NCBI RefSeq assembly: GCF_900105245.1
Contig: NZ_FNSZ01000001.1
Span: forward strand, 8,244,001 to 8,308,000
Direction of reading: 5' to 3'
From: Streptomyces sp. 1222.5
GTDB lineage: Bacteria; Actinomycetota; Actinomycetes; Streptomycetales; Streptomycetaceae
DNA: 64,000 nucleotides
A program made the translations under genes and the position numbers. The notes under the pieces were generated by a model. That model was not told the DNA's origin. It ran no database searches and saw only the letters and a list, made by a program, of their open reading frames with translations. Positions 42,012 to 50,147 of the stretch are shown here, piece after piece (positions within the stretch are counted from its first letter, which is position 1; each line of letters starts with the position of its first letter).

Positions 42012-42755
42012 TCACCAGGACGTGCGGTCCCGCGCCTGATGGGCGTCACGAGCGCGCTGCACGTCGTGCGGGTCGGCTCCGTGAGTGTCCAGCTGGGAGG
42101 CGAGGACCGCCGCCTGGACCCTGCGCTGCACACCGAGTTTCGCCAGCAGCCGCGAGATGTGGTTCTTGACGGTCTTCTCCGACAGGAACAGCCGCTTGCC
42201 GATCTCACGGTTGGTCAGACCGTCACCGATCAGCGCGAGGATGCCCCGTTCCCGCGGAGAGAGACCGGCCAGCTCCGGAGGCAGCGACGGGGCCGCGGCC
42301 GGGTCCGTGCGCAGGGAGCGCATCAGACGGGCGGTGGTCGCCGGATCGAGCATCGACTGGCCCGACGCCACCGTGCGCACCGCCGACACCAGGTCCGAGC
42401 CCTTGATCTGCTTCAGGACGTATCCGGCCGCGCCGGCCATGATCGCGTCCAGTAGCGCCTCCTCGTCGTCGAACGAGGTCAGCATCAGACACGCCAGCCC
42501 GGGCATCCGGTCGCGCAGCTCCCGGCAGACCGAGATGCCGTCGCCGTCCGGCAGGCGCACGTCGAGGACGGCCACGTCGGGGCGCAGGGCGGGGCCCCGG
42601 GCGAGCGCGTGCTCGGCGGTGTCCGCGTCGCCGACCACGGAGATGTCCGGTTCGGCGTCGAGAAGGTCCGACAGGCCGCGCCGCACCACCTCGTGGTCGT
42701 CGAGCAGGAACACACGGATCGGGTGCTGCTCGCTGAAGACGCGCGTCTCGGTCAT
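42012..42755 (-). CDS. osdR: LuxR-type response regulator, DevR/DosR (OsdR)-like
   Basis: A 247-residue NarL/FixJ-type regulator. The receiver has the acidic pair in LLDDHEVV, the phospho-acceptor Asp in VAVLDVRLPDGDG near residue 63, the Thr/Ser in LMLTSFDDEE and the Lys in YVLKQIKG. The C-terminal HTH is LSPRERGILALIGDGLTNRE, then IGKRLFLSEKTVKNHISRLL. It resembles mycobacterial DevR/DosR and Streptomyces OsdR, which control dormancy and stress genes when oxygen falls. The symbol rests on this resemblance and on synteny with the S. coelicolor region. The likely partner kinase is 5.6 kb away. A GGGCC-N4-GGCCC palindrome lies 85 bases upstream. Confidence 0.85.
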   Translation of the reverse strand: MTETRVFSEQHPIRVFLLDDHEVVRRGLSDLLDAEPDISVVGDADTAEHALARGPALRPDVAVLDVRLPDGDGISVCRELRDRMPGLACLMLTSFDDEEALLDAIMAGAAGYVLKQIKGSDLVSAVRTVASGQSMLDPATTARLMRSLRTDPAAAPSLPPELAGLSPRERGILALIGDGLTNREIGKRLFLSEKTVKNHISRLLAKLGVQRRVQAAVLASQLDTHGADPHDVQRARDAHQARDRTSW

Positions 42756-42839
42756 GGCGATCCCACGTTTCGCGGACGACGACAGCCTGCCGACTGCCCC
42801 TTGCGGACCGATCATCGCCGGTCGGCGCCGGTCGCACCA

Positions 42840-42854
42840 GGGCCGACCGGCCCC
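42840..42854. promoter_or_regulatory. Dos/Osd-type palindrome upstream of the response regulator
   Basis: GGGCCGACCGGCCCC, with perfect arms GGGCC-N4-GGCCC. It is 85 bases upstream of the regulator's ATG and 41 bases beyond the end of the CBS-BON gene. It is the same motif found before the other stress genes of the island. Confidence 0.6.
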
Positions 42855-42894
42855 AGTCGCCCCGCGGCCCGGCGGCGCCCCGGTCGCCCCGCGG

Positions 42895-43551
42895 CTAGTG
42901 CGTCACCCTGTCGTGGGCCAGGTCGAACTCCACGTCCACGACCCCTTCGACGGCCCTGACCAGACGGGCCGCCACAGGAACGAGGGCGTTGTCGCGGATC
43001 CTGCCGGTCAGCGTCACGACACCGTCGTGCACCTCCACCCGTACGGCCGACGCCGGCGGCGGGAAGAGGTACACCGCGACCTCGCGCCGTACCTCCTCGG
43101 CGATGTCCTCGTCGTCGCGCAGGAACACCTTGAGCAGGTCGGCGCGGCTGACGACACCCGCCAGCATGTCGTCGTCGTCCACCACCGGCAGCCTCTTGAC
43201 GCCCGCGCACGCCATCATCCGCGCGGCCTCGGCGAGGGTGGCGTCGGCGTGCACCGTGACGGCGGGCGAGGACATGAGGTCCCCGGCGGTGAGGGCATCG
43301 GCCTTCGCCACGTCGACGGGCCGGCGCAGCGCCAGATAGGCCCGGTCGGGGCCGTCCCGCAACTCCTCCTTCGGCAGCAGGTCGGCCTCGGACACCACGC
43401 CGACCACCCGGCCCTCACCCTCGATCACGGGCAGGGCGCTGACCCGCCAGTCCTGCATCAGATGCACGACCTCCTTGAACGGGGCCCGGCGGCCGACGGC
43501 GGCGACCGTCAAGGTCATCACGTCACTGACGATGTGCGGGAAGCCGTGCAT
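42895..43551 (-). CDS. CBS-pair protein with C-terminal BON domain (copy 1)
   Basis: A 218-residue protein. Two CBS motifs lie at about residues 8-65 (IVSDVMTLTVAAVGRRAPFK, VSALPVIEGEGRVVGVVSEA) and 88-145 (AGDLMSSPAVTVHADATLAE, VKRLPVVDDDDMLAGVVSRA). A BON domain with VEVHDGVVTLTGRIRDNALV follows at 155-210. CBS pairs bind adenine nucleotides and BON domains bind membranes or phospholipid. ATG 43551 has GTGGAG upstream. It is divergent from the universal-stress operon, with three palindromes between them. Two paralogues lie at 51315 and 52109. Confidence 0.93.
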   Translation of the reverse strand: MHGFPHIVSDVMTLTVAAVGRRAPFKEVVHLMQDWRVSALPVIEGEGRVVGVVSEADLLPKEELRDGPDRAYLALRRPVDVAKADALTAGDLMSSPAVTVHADATLAEAARMMACAGVKRLPVVDDDDMLAGVVSRADLLKVFLRDDEDIAEEVRREVAVYLFPPPASAVRVEVHDGVVTLTGRIRDNALVPVAARLVRAVEGVVDVEFDLAHDRVTH

Positions 43552-43621
43552 GGTCACTCCACAGGCGCCTCGACGATGTCCGGCTCCTTCCAGGGTGGGC
43601 CGAGAACCCGGAAGGTGCCAT

Positions 43622-43699
43622 GGGCCGCCCGGCCCCCGCCGCCCGCCGGCTTCCGCGCCACGGCGGGCCGATCGGCCCCCGATGGGGCCGTGTGGCCCC
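43622..43699. promoter_or_regulatory. Cluster of three Dos/Osd-type palindromes in a divergent promoter region
   Basis: Three GGGCC-N4-GGCCC sites: GGGCCGCCCGGCCCC at 43622, GGGCCGATCGGCCCC at 43665 and GGGCCGTGTGGCCCC at 43685. They lie between the CBS-BON gene (start 43551, minus) and the universal stress gene (start 43762, plus). The last two are 20 bases apart, which is near two helix turns. Confidence 0.65.
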
Positions 43700-43761
43700 T
43701 GACCCCGCCGCCGGCCCCGGCGCCACGCTGGTGTGGGACGCGGACCCGGGAGGAGGAGACC

Positions 43762-44676
43762 ATGGCGCCGACCGTCACCGTGGGCCTCGACGACTCGCCC
43801 GAGAGCCGGGCCGCGGCCGAGTGGGCGGCCCGCGAGGCGCTGCTGCGCCGTCTGCCCCTCGAGATCTTCCTCGTCCAGGAGCCGTCGCCCAGGAGGGTGG
43901 CCCGGACACCGCTGCTGGACCTGGAGAAGTACCGGCAGTGGGCCGAGCGGACGGCACACGAGTCCGCCGAGGGCATTCGGCTCCGCCACCCCGGCCTCGA
44001 CGTGACCGCCGAGGTGCTCACCGGGACCGTGGCCGACGTCCTGTGCGAGGCCGCGGGCCACGCCGAGCTGCTGGTGCTGGGTTCGCGAGGCCTCGGCCGG
44101 CTCGGCGGCCACCTCGTCGGATCGGTCGCCCTCGCCGTCGTCGCCCGCGCCGAGCGCCCGGTGGTGCTGGTGCGCGCCGGGGAGCAGGCCGCCGACGAAC
44201 ACCTGCCGGACCCGGCGGGCGTGCCCTCCGCGGCGGCGCCCTATCGGCCCGTGGTCCTCGGCCTCGACCTCGACCGCCCGGACGGCACACTCACGGAGTT
44301 CGCCTTCGACGCCGCCGCACGCCGCCGAGCACCCCTGCGGGCGGTCCACGCCTGGCCCGAGCCGCCGACCTCCTTCCACGACCTCGACGACGTCCCCGGT
44401 GACGTCGACGTCCACGACTCGCTCGAACGCGGACAGGCGGCCCTGCTGACCAGGACGCTCCAGCCATGGCGGCAGAAGTTCACCGACGTCGAGGTGATCG
44501 AGGCGAGCCGGTGCGGCAGTGCCGCACAGGTCCTCGTCGCCGCCTCCCACGACGCCTCGCTGGTGGTCGTCGGCCGGCGTGTGCGCACGGGCCTGTTCGG
44601 CGCCCACATCGGCCATGTCACCCAGGCCGCCCTCCACCACGTCGCCGCGCCCGTCGCGGTCGTCGCGCACGGTTGA
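43762..44676 (+). CDS. Universal stress protein, two Usp domains
   Basis: A 304-residue tandem UspA protein. Domain 1 starts TVTVGLDDSPESRAAAEWAA and ends with ATP-loop-like LLVLGSRGLGRLGGHLVGSV near residues 108-127 (G-x2-G-x9-G-S/T). Domain 2 starts VVLGLDLDRPDGTLTEFAFD and ends LVVVGRRVRTGLFGAHIGHV near 268-287. Tandem Usp proteins of this type are part of dormancy regulons in mycobacteria. ATG 43762 has AGGAGGAGAC upstream. It heads the operon with a second Usp gene and a zinc dehydrogenase. Confidence 0.93.
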   Translation: MAPTVTVGLDDSPESRAAAEWAAREALLRRLPLEIFLVQEPSPRRVARTPLLDLEKYRQWAERTAHESAEGIRLRHPGLDVTAEVLTGTVADVLCEAAGHAELLVLGSRGLGRLGGHLVGSVALAVVARAERPVVLVRAGEQAADEHLPDPAGVPSAAAPYRPVVLGLDLDRPDGTLTEFAFDAAARRRAPLRAVHAWPEPPTSFHDLDDVPGDVDVHDSLERGQAALLTRTLQPWRQKFTDVEVIEASRCGSAAQVLVAASHDASLVVVGRRVRTGLFGAHIGHVTQAALHHVAAPVAVVAHG

Positions 44677-44699
44677 CCGTCCCCGAGGAGTGAGAAGCC

Positions 44700-45689
44700 A
44701 TGAGCGCAGCAACCGCACATGCCTTCGGCGAACCCCTGGACCTCCCGATGGTCGTCGGCGTCGACGGCTCCGAGCGGAGCCTGCGCGCCGTGGACTGGGC
44801 CGCCGACGAGGCGGCCCTGCGCGGCGCATCGCTCCGCCTGGTGCACGCCTCCCTGTGGGAGCGCTACGAGGGCACCACTCCCACCGCCGACACCGAGGAG
44901 CCGTCCGAGGAGCTCATGGCCGAGGACGTCGTCGAGGCCGCGGAACGGCGCGCCCACCGCCGGCAGCCCGGCATCAAGGTCTTCACCGACGTGCTGCCCG
45001 AAGAGCCGGAGTACGCCCTGACACGGGAGAGCCGCAGCGCCCTCCTGCTGGTCCTCGGCTGCCGTGGCCGCAGCGGCATGGCCGAGGCGCTTCTCGGCTC
45101 GGTCAGCGTCGCGGTGGCCGGCCACGCCCACTGCCCGGTCATCGTGCTGCGCGCGAACCACTCCGGCGAGGCCCGCCCGCAAGCCCACGGCCGGATCGTC
45201 CTGGGGGTGGGCGACAGCCCCGCGGGCTCCGCCGCCGTGCGCTTCGCGGTCGAGGAGTCCCTGCTGCGCGGCGTCCCGCTGGAGGCCGTACGGGCGTGGC
45301 GCCGACGGCACCCGTACGAGCAGCACGCACAGCCGCCGACCACCGGCGGTCCGGCCCATCCGCAGGAGCGACAGGCCAGGGACCTGGTGGAGGAGGCCCT
45401 TCACGACTGCCCGGCCGGCCTCCAGAAACGATGCCGTACGGTCGAGGGCCGCGCCCAGGACGTCCTGCCGGCCGCCGCGCACGGAGCCGACCTGCTCGTC
45501 GTCGGCGCCCGGCGCCGCCCGGGCCACTTCGGGCTCCAGCTCGGCCGGGCCGCCCATCGGGCACTCCACCACGCGGACTGCCCCGTCGCCGTCGTACCCG
45601 AGCCGGCCTGGGAGGGGGACCGGACCCGGCGCCGCGACGGTCCCGCACCCGCCCCGCCGGACCACGGACAGCACACCGAAACAGGGTGA
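44700..45689 (+). CDS. Universal stress protein, two Usp domains (second copy)
   Basis: A 329-residue tandem UspA protein. Domain 1 starts MVVGVDGSERSLRAVDWAAD and its nucleotide loop is LVLGCRGRSGMAEALLGSVS near residues 118-137. Domain 2 starts RIVLGVGDSPAGSAAVRFAV and its loop is LLVVGARRRPGHFGLQLGRA near 263-282. A proline-rich, polar tail of about 25 residues follows. ATG 44700 has CGAGGAGTGAG upstream. It is 23 bases after the first Usp gene and eight bases before the dehydrogenase. Confidence 0.93.
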   Translation: MSAATAHAFGEPLDLPMVVGVDGSERSLRAVDWAADEAALRGASLRLVHASLWERYEGTTPTADTEEPSEELMAEDVVEAAERRAHRRQPGIKVFTDVLPEEPEYALTRESRSALLLVLGCRGRSGMAEALLGSVSVAVAGHAHCPVIVLRANHSGEARPQAHGRIVLGVGDSPAGSAAVRFAVEESLLRGVPLEAVRAWRRRHPYEQHAQPPTTGGPAHPQERQARDLVEEALHDCPAGLQKRCRTVEGRAQDVLPAAAHGADLLVVGARRRPGHFGLQLGRAAHRALHHADCPVAVVPEPAWEGDRTRRRDGPAPAPPDHGQHTETG

Positions 45690-45697
45690 GGAGCAGC

Positions 45698-46768
45698 ATG
45701 AAAGGCTTCGTCTTCCACGGTCCCGGACAGGCGTCCTGGCAGGACGTCCCGGATCCGGCCGTCAAGGAACCCACCGACGCGATCGTGCAGGTCGACGCCG
45801 TGACCATCTGCGGAACGGACCTCCACATCCTGAAGGGCGACGTCCCCGAGGTCCGCCCCGGCACGGTGCTCGGCCACGAAGCCGTCGGGGAGATCGTCGA
45901 GGTCGGCGGTGACGTGCGGACCGTACGCCCCGGCGACCGGGTGCTGGTCTCCTGCATCACCTCGTGCGGCCGGTGCCGGTTCTGCCGGGACGGCTCCTAC
46001 GGCCAGTGCCGTGGCGGCGGGGGCTGGATCCTCGGCCACCTCGTCGACGGCACCCAGGCCGAGTACGTCCGGGTGCCGCACGCCGACCTCTCCGTACACC
46101 CTCTGCCCGCCGCCGTTCCCGGTCAGGACGCCGTCCTGCTCGCCGACGTCTTCCCGACGTCCTACGAAGTGGGTGTCCTCAACGGGCAGGTGCGTCCAGG
46201 GGACACCGTCACCGTCGTCGGAGCGGGCCCCATCGGACTCGCGGCGATCGCCACGGCACGTCTGTTCGCGCCCGAGCGGATCATCTCCGTCGACCTGGCC
46301 CCGGCCCGGCTGGAGGCCGCCCATCGCCTCGGCGCCGACGCCGTGGCGGACGCGAACGAGGACCCCGGCCAGCTGGTCGCCGATCTGACCGACGGTCTCG
46401 GCGCCGACGTGGTGATCGAGGCGGTCGGTGTGCCGGAGAGCTTCGAACTGTGCACCCGTATGGTCCGGCCCGGCGGGCACGTCGCCAACGTCGGTGTCCA
46501 CGGCGGACCGGCCACGCTCCACCTCGAGGACCTGTGGATCAGGAACGTGACCATCACGACCGGCCTGGTGGACACCTACTCCACTCCCACCCTGCTCCGG
46601 ATGGCCGCCGCGGGGCGGCTGCCGACCGGGCAACTCGTCACCCACACCTTCCCGCTGGACCACATGGAGGAGGCCTACGAGGTCTTCGCCAGAGCCGCCG
46701 ACACCGGCGCGCTGAAAGTCGTGCTCGGTCCGGAGCAGCACGCGGAAGTGGCCGTCCCCGCGGCCTGA
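45698..46768 (+). CDS. Zinc-dependent alcohol dehydrogenase (MDR family)
   Basis: A 356-residue medium-chain dehydrogenase. Catalytic-zinc ligands are in TICGTDLHILKG (Cys near residue 38) and GTVLGHEAVGEIVEVG (His-Glu near 60). The structural-zinc cysteines are SCGRCRFCRDGSYGQC near 88-103. The NAD(P) Rossmann motif is VVGAGPIGLAAIATAR near 170-185. The sequence CGTDLHI.KGDVPEV is typical of a subgroup acting on short alcohols or formaldehyde-like substrates. GAGGAGCAGC precedes ATG 45698. As part of the stress island it may balance NADH when oxygen is short. Confidence 0.93.
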   Translation: MKGFVFHGPGQASWQDVPDPAVKEPTDAIVQVDAVTICGTDLHILKGDVPEVRPGTVLGHEAVGEIVEVGGDVRTVRPGDRVLVSCITSCGRCRFCRDGSYGQCRGGGGWILGHLVDGTQAEYVRVPHADLSVHPLPAAVPGQDAVLLADVFPTSYEVGVLNGQVRPGDTVTVVGAGPIGLAAIATARLFAPERIISVDLAPARLEAAHRLGADAVADANEDPGQLVADLTDGLGADVVIEAVGVPESFELCTRMVRPGGHVANVGVHGGPATLHLEDLWIRNVTITTGLVDTYSTPTLLRMAAAGRLPTGQLVTHTFPLDHMEEAYEVFARAADTGALKVVLGPEQHAEVAVPAA

Positions 46769-46789
46769 GCGAGAAGGAGCGTGACGGCC

Positions 46790-47463
46790 ATGACCGAACG
46801 CCGAGCGCACACACGACGACGGAGGCGCCCCTCGGTGATCTGGGCCGCCGCCTGGCCACCCGGCGCGCCCGCCTCGGCCTGACGCGCGGGCAGACGGCCG
46901 CACGGGCCGGCATGGACGCCGGCTACCTCCGCTACCTGGAGGAGCACCCCGGCGCCGCCCCCGGCACCGGGATGCTGCACCGGCTGGCCGAGGCCCTGGA
47001 GACCACCGTAACCGAGCTGACCGGCGGCGCCCTCGACACACCGCCCGGCTCCGGACGCGCCGCCCGCGAATCCCGCCTCACCGAGCTGAGCGCCGCCGAG
47101 TGCCAGGCGCTGCTGGGCTCGCACGGAGTGGGGAGGCTCGCGGTCGCCACCGGCTCGGGTCCGGAGATCCTGCCGGTCAACTACAGCATCGTGGACGGTG
47201 CGATCGTCTTCCGGACCGCGGCCGGCTCCCCGGCCGCGCCGGCCGACGGCCGCCGGGTGGCCTTCGAGGTCGACCGCATCGACGACGCCTTCAGCCAGGG
47301 CTGGAGCGTCCTGGTACGCGGAGTCGCACGCACCGTGACGGACCCAGAGCGACGGCGCCGCTACGCCGAGCGGGCACACAGCAGGCCGTGGGCGGGCGGT
47401 GTGCGCGAGGTGTGGATCCGGATCGAGCCCGATGTCGTCTCGGGACGCCGGATCACCGTATGA
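46790..47463 (+). pseudogene. XRE-type HTH + pyridoxamine-5'-phosphate-oxidase-like protein, frameshifted near its start
   Basis: From ATG 46790, with AAGGAG upstream, the frame reads MTERRAHT and then fails, stopping near 46882. The family reading resumes in another frame as TTTEAPLGDLGRRLATRRAR, then LGLTRGQTAARAGMDAGYLR (HTH), and later VGRLAVATGSGPEILPVNYS and RVAFEVDRIDDAFSQGWSVL (PNPOx-like flavin or F420 fold). Removing two bases from the CACACAC tract at 46808-46814 restores MTERRAHTTTEAPLG. No in-frame start fits before the HTH. The gene is either inactivated, phase-variable at the CA repeat, or carries a sequencing error. The rest, about 210 codons, is intact. Confidence 0.75.
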
Positions 47464-47525
47464 GCGCGGCTTCCCGGCACGCGTACGGCCGCACCGCCGT
47501 GGACGCGCGCGGTCCCCGCAGAGCG

Positions 47526-47984
47526 TCAGCCGGGCGCCGGCGCCGTCTCAGCGGCCCCCGCCAGGCGGACCCCCGCGACCAGCTCGGGGCGGATGCGCAC
47601 CGCATGGTCCATGCCCTCGGAGGGGACCCAGGGCTGCAACAGCGTCTGGATGCGGGCCAGTTCGGACGGATCGGTCACCAGGCGGGCGTAACCGGTGACG
47701 ACCACGCTCCAGCCGAGATGGGTGTCGGGATCGATGACGTCGGCCTCGTACGCCACGACCACGCCCGCGCCGTCGGCCTCCTGAGCGTGCGCCGTCAGTG
47801 CCGCGCCCTCATGGGTGCGGATGACGATGTCCCCGCGGTCCAGGACGTGGTTGACGGGGCGGACGGTGGGCAGGGCCTGCCGGGTGAAGACGATCCTTCC
47901 CAGGGACACGCTGCCCAGCAACCGCAGCGCCTCGGCGGAGTCGAGGTCGATACGCCGGCGCACCGGGTCGTGGTGAGGAGTCAT
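47526..47984 (-). CDS. Pyridoxamine-5'-phosphate-oxidase-family flavin/F420-binding protein
   Basis: A 152-residue split-barrel protein. The typical start reads LDSAEALRLLGSVSLGRIVF, then TRQALPTVRPVNHVLDRGDI and VIRTHEGAALTAHA. The later strand is VVVAYEADVIDPDTHLGWSV, then VVTGYARLVTD. Proteins of this group bind FMN, F420 or haem, and several belong to the mycobacterial dormancy regulon. It resembles the C-terminal half of the disrupted neighbour at 46790-47463 and converges with it. ATG 47984 follows a GAGAAGCAAGG stretch. Confidence 0.9.
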   Translation of the reverse strand: MTPHHDPVRRRIDLDSAEALRLLGSVSLGRIVFTRQALPTVRPVNHVLDRGDIVIRTHEGAALTAHAQEADGAGVVVAYEADVIDPDTHLGWSVVVTGYARLVTDPSELARIQTLLQPWVPSEGMDHAVRIRPELVAGVRLAGAAETAPAPG

Positions 47985-48172
47985 GGCCTTGCTTCTCCAG
48001 GAGGGGGCAAGTGTTCCGCCGGCGGGGCCCGTTGCTCCGTGGGTGCCGGGGCGCGGTCGCGGAGACCGAGGCGTTCTGCGGGCGGAGCGACACCGCGGGG
48101 GACCGGCGCCGCTCCTGTCCTCACTGTCGTCCACGGCGCACCCGCCCTCCAGTGCCGGTCGGACCTGATGGG

Positions 48173-48187
48173 GGGCCGTACGTCCCC
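48173..48187. promoter_or_regulatory. Dos/Osd-type palindrome upstream of the histidine kinase
   Basis: GGGCCGTACGTCCCC, with GGGCC-N4-GTCCC arms: one mismatch to the island motif, and a right half identical to the mycobacterial DosR half GTCCC. It lies in the 334-base divergent gap 47985-48318, 132 bases before the kinase and 189 bases before the PNPOx-like gene. Nothing else is evident in the gap. Confidence 0.5.
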
Positions 48188-48318
48188 CCGACGGGGCGGC
48201 CGAACCGGACCGGCGGGCCCCGCTCGGGGAGGCCGCGCTGCCGGGCAGCGCCGGCGAAGGCTACTGTGGCAGTGACCCCGACAGTCCACCCTTCGCGCGC
48301 GAGGGGACACGGAGGCAC

Positions 48319-50106
48319 GTGGTGGCACACCCGGAGGAGTCCCGCGTTCGGCTGCCGCAGCTCAAGCTCGACGAGTTGCTGGAGGAACTGCAGGCCCGGA
48401 TCAACGCGGCCCGGGGCACGCAGAAGAGGGTGCACAGCCTGCTGGAGGCGGTGCTCTCCGTCGGCCGGGAACTGGACCTCGAACAGGCACTGCACTCCAT
48501 CGTGGAGGCGGCCGCCGTGCTCGTCGACGCCGAGTACGGCGCCCTGGGCGTCATCGGCCCCGACGGACGATCCCTGTCGGCCTTCCACACCGTGGGCGTG
48601 AGCGAGGCGCGGATCGCCGAGATCGGCCCCTTCCCGGAGGGACACGGCATCCTCGGCGAGGTCATCCGGCACCCGGCGCCGCTCCGGCTGGAGAAGATCG
48701 CGCAGCACCCGGCCTCCTACGGCTTCCCGGCCCACCATCCGCCCATGAACACCTTCCTGGGCGTGCCGATCCGGGTCCGTGATCAGGTCTACGGCAACCT
48801 CTACCTGACCGAGAAGCGTGGCGGGGCGCAGTTCGACGAGGAGGACGAGTCGGTGCTGTCCACGCTGGCCGTGGCGGCCGGCGTGGCCATCGACAACGCC
48901 CGACTGTACGAGGACTCGCGGCTGCGCGAGCGCGGGCTGCTGGCGAACGCCGAGATCAGTCACAGTCTGATGTCCGGCAGTCGTCGGGCCGAGGCCCTCA
49001 AGCTGATCGCCGAACGAGCCCGCGAGCTCATGGGCTCGGCACTGGCGGCGGTGGCGATCCCGCTGGGCGCGGGTGCGTCCCTCAGTGTGGAGATCGCCGT
49101 CGGCATGGACGCGGACGCGCATCGCGGGCTGGTGCTGCCCCCGTCCGGAACGCTGATGGGTCTCGCGTTCGCCGCCGCCGCGCCGGTCGCCTCCGAGGAC
49201 GTGCAGCGCGACGAGCGGGTCTCCCCGGAGCCGCCGCGCTTCGAGGGGCTGGGCCCTGCCGTCGCCGTCCCCATCGGCACCGGGGAGGGCGGTGCCCGGG
49301 GCGTGGTGCTGGTGGCCCGGGAATCCGGCCGGCCGGTGTTCTCGGGCAAGGAGACCGAGATGTTGCAAGGGTTCGCGGCGCAGGCCGCCATCGCGATGGA
49401 GCTGGCCGACCGCCGGGAGGACGCCGAGCAGATCGCGGTGCTCCAGGACCGGGACCGTATCGCCCGTGACCTGCACGACCTGGCCATCCAGCGGTTGTTC
49501 GCCACGGGCATGACCCTGCAGAGCGCGGGACGCTTCATCGAGCACCCGGAGGCCTCCGAGCGGGTGCTGAGGGCCGTGGACGACCTGGACGAGACCATCA
49601 AGATCATCAGGTCGGCCATCTTCGGGCTGCGCTCCCGCACGGGGGGACCCGACGACGGGCTGCGGGCCCGGGTCATGCGCGTGGTGGGGGAGGAGACACC
49701 CGTGCTCGGCTTCCCGCCCAGCGTGCGCATGGAGGGCCTGCTGGACACCGATGTCCCGCGCGAGATCGCCGACCACGTCGTGGCCGTCCTGTCCGAGGCA
49801 CTCACCAACATCGCCCGTCACGCGCACGCCGACCGGGCCCAGGTCGTGCTGACGGCCGGCGGCCGGGAGGTGTCGTTGACGGTGTCGGACAACGGCGTGG
49901 GCTTCCCGCCCGGCGGCCGGCGCAGCGGGCTGCGCAACATGGCCGAGCGGGCGGAACAGCTGGGCGGGAACTTCGACACGTCCCACCCGGACGAGGTAGG
50001 GGCCACTCTGCGCTGGCGGGTACCCCTGCCCGACGCCCAGGGCTCGTCCGGCGGATCATGGGCCGAGTCGGGGCCGGACCGACGTGAGGGCCGGCCAGTG
50101 CCCTGA
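48319..50106 (+). CDS. osdK: GAF-GAF sensor histidine kinase, DevS/DosT (OsdK)-like
   Basis: A 595-residue soluble kinase. GAF domain 1 (about residues 55-200) has the DevS-type block GFPAHHPPMNTFLGVPIRVR, then VYGNLYLTEK. In DevS the haem-ligand His is in this neighbourhood. GAF 2 spans about 215-375. The HisKA_3 phospho-acceptor His is in DRDRIARDLHDLAIQRLFAT near residue 384. The HATPase N-box is LSEALTNIARHAHA and the G-box is VSDNGVGFPPGGRRSGLRNM. No membrane segment is present. It is the obvious partner of the response regulator at 42012. GGAGGCAC lies just before GTG 48319. Confidence 0.9.
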   Translation: MVAHPEESRVRLPQLKLDELLEELQARINAARGTQKRVHSLLEAVLSVGRELDLEQALHSIVEAAAVLVDAEYGALGVIGPDGRSLSAFHTVGVSEARIAEIGPFPEGHGILGEVIRHPAPLRLEKIAQHPASYGFPAHHPPMNTFLGVPIRVRDQVYGNLYLTEKRGGAQFDEEDESVLSTLAVAAGVAIDNARLYEDSRLRERGLLANAEISHSLMSGSRRAEALKLIAERARELMGSALAAVAIPLGAGASLSVEIAVGMDADAHRGLVLPPSGTLMGLAFAAAAPVASEDVQRDERVSPEPPRFEGLGPAVAVPIGTGEGGARGVVLVARESGRPVFSGKETEMLQGFAAQAAIAMELADRREDAEQIAVLQDRDRIARDLHDLAIQRLFATGMTLQSAGRFIEHPEASERVLRAVDDLDETIKIIRSAIFGLRSRTGGPDDGLRARVMRVVGEETPVLGFPPSVRMEGLLDTDVPREIADHVVAVLSEALTNIARHAHADRAQVVLTAGGREVSLTVSDNGVGFPPGGRRSGLRNMAERAEQLGGNFDTSHPDEVGATLRWRVPLPDAQGSSGGSWAESGPDRREGRPVP

Positions 50107-50147
50107 TCGTGTTGACTGCCCCCGGCAGGCAGTGCTGGAGTCGGCAC

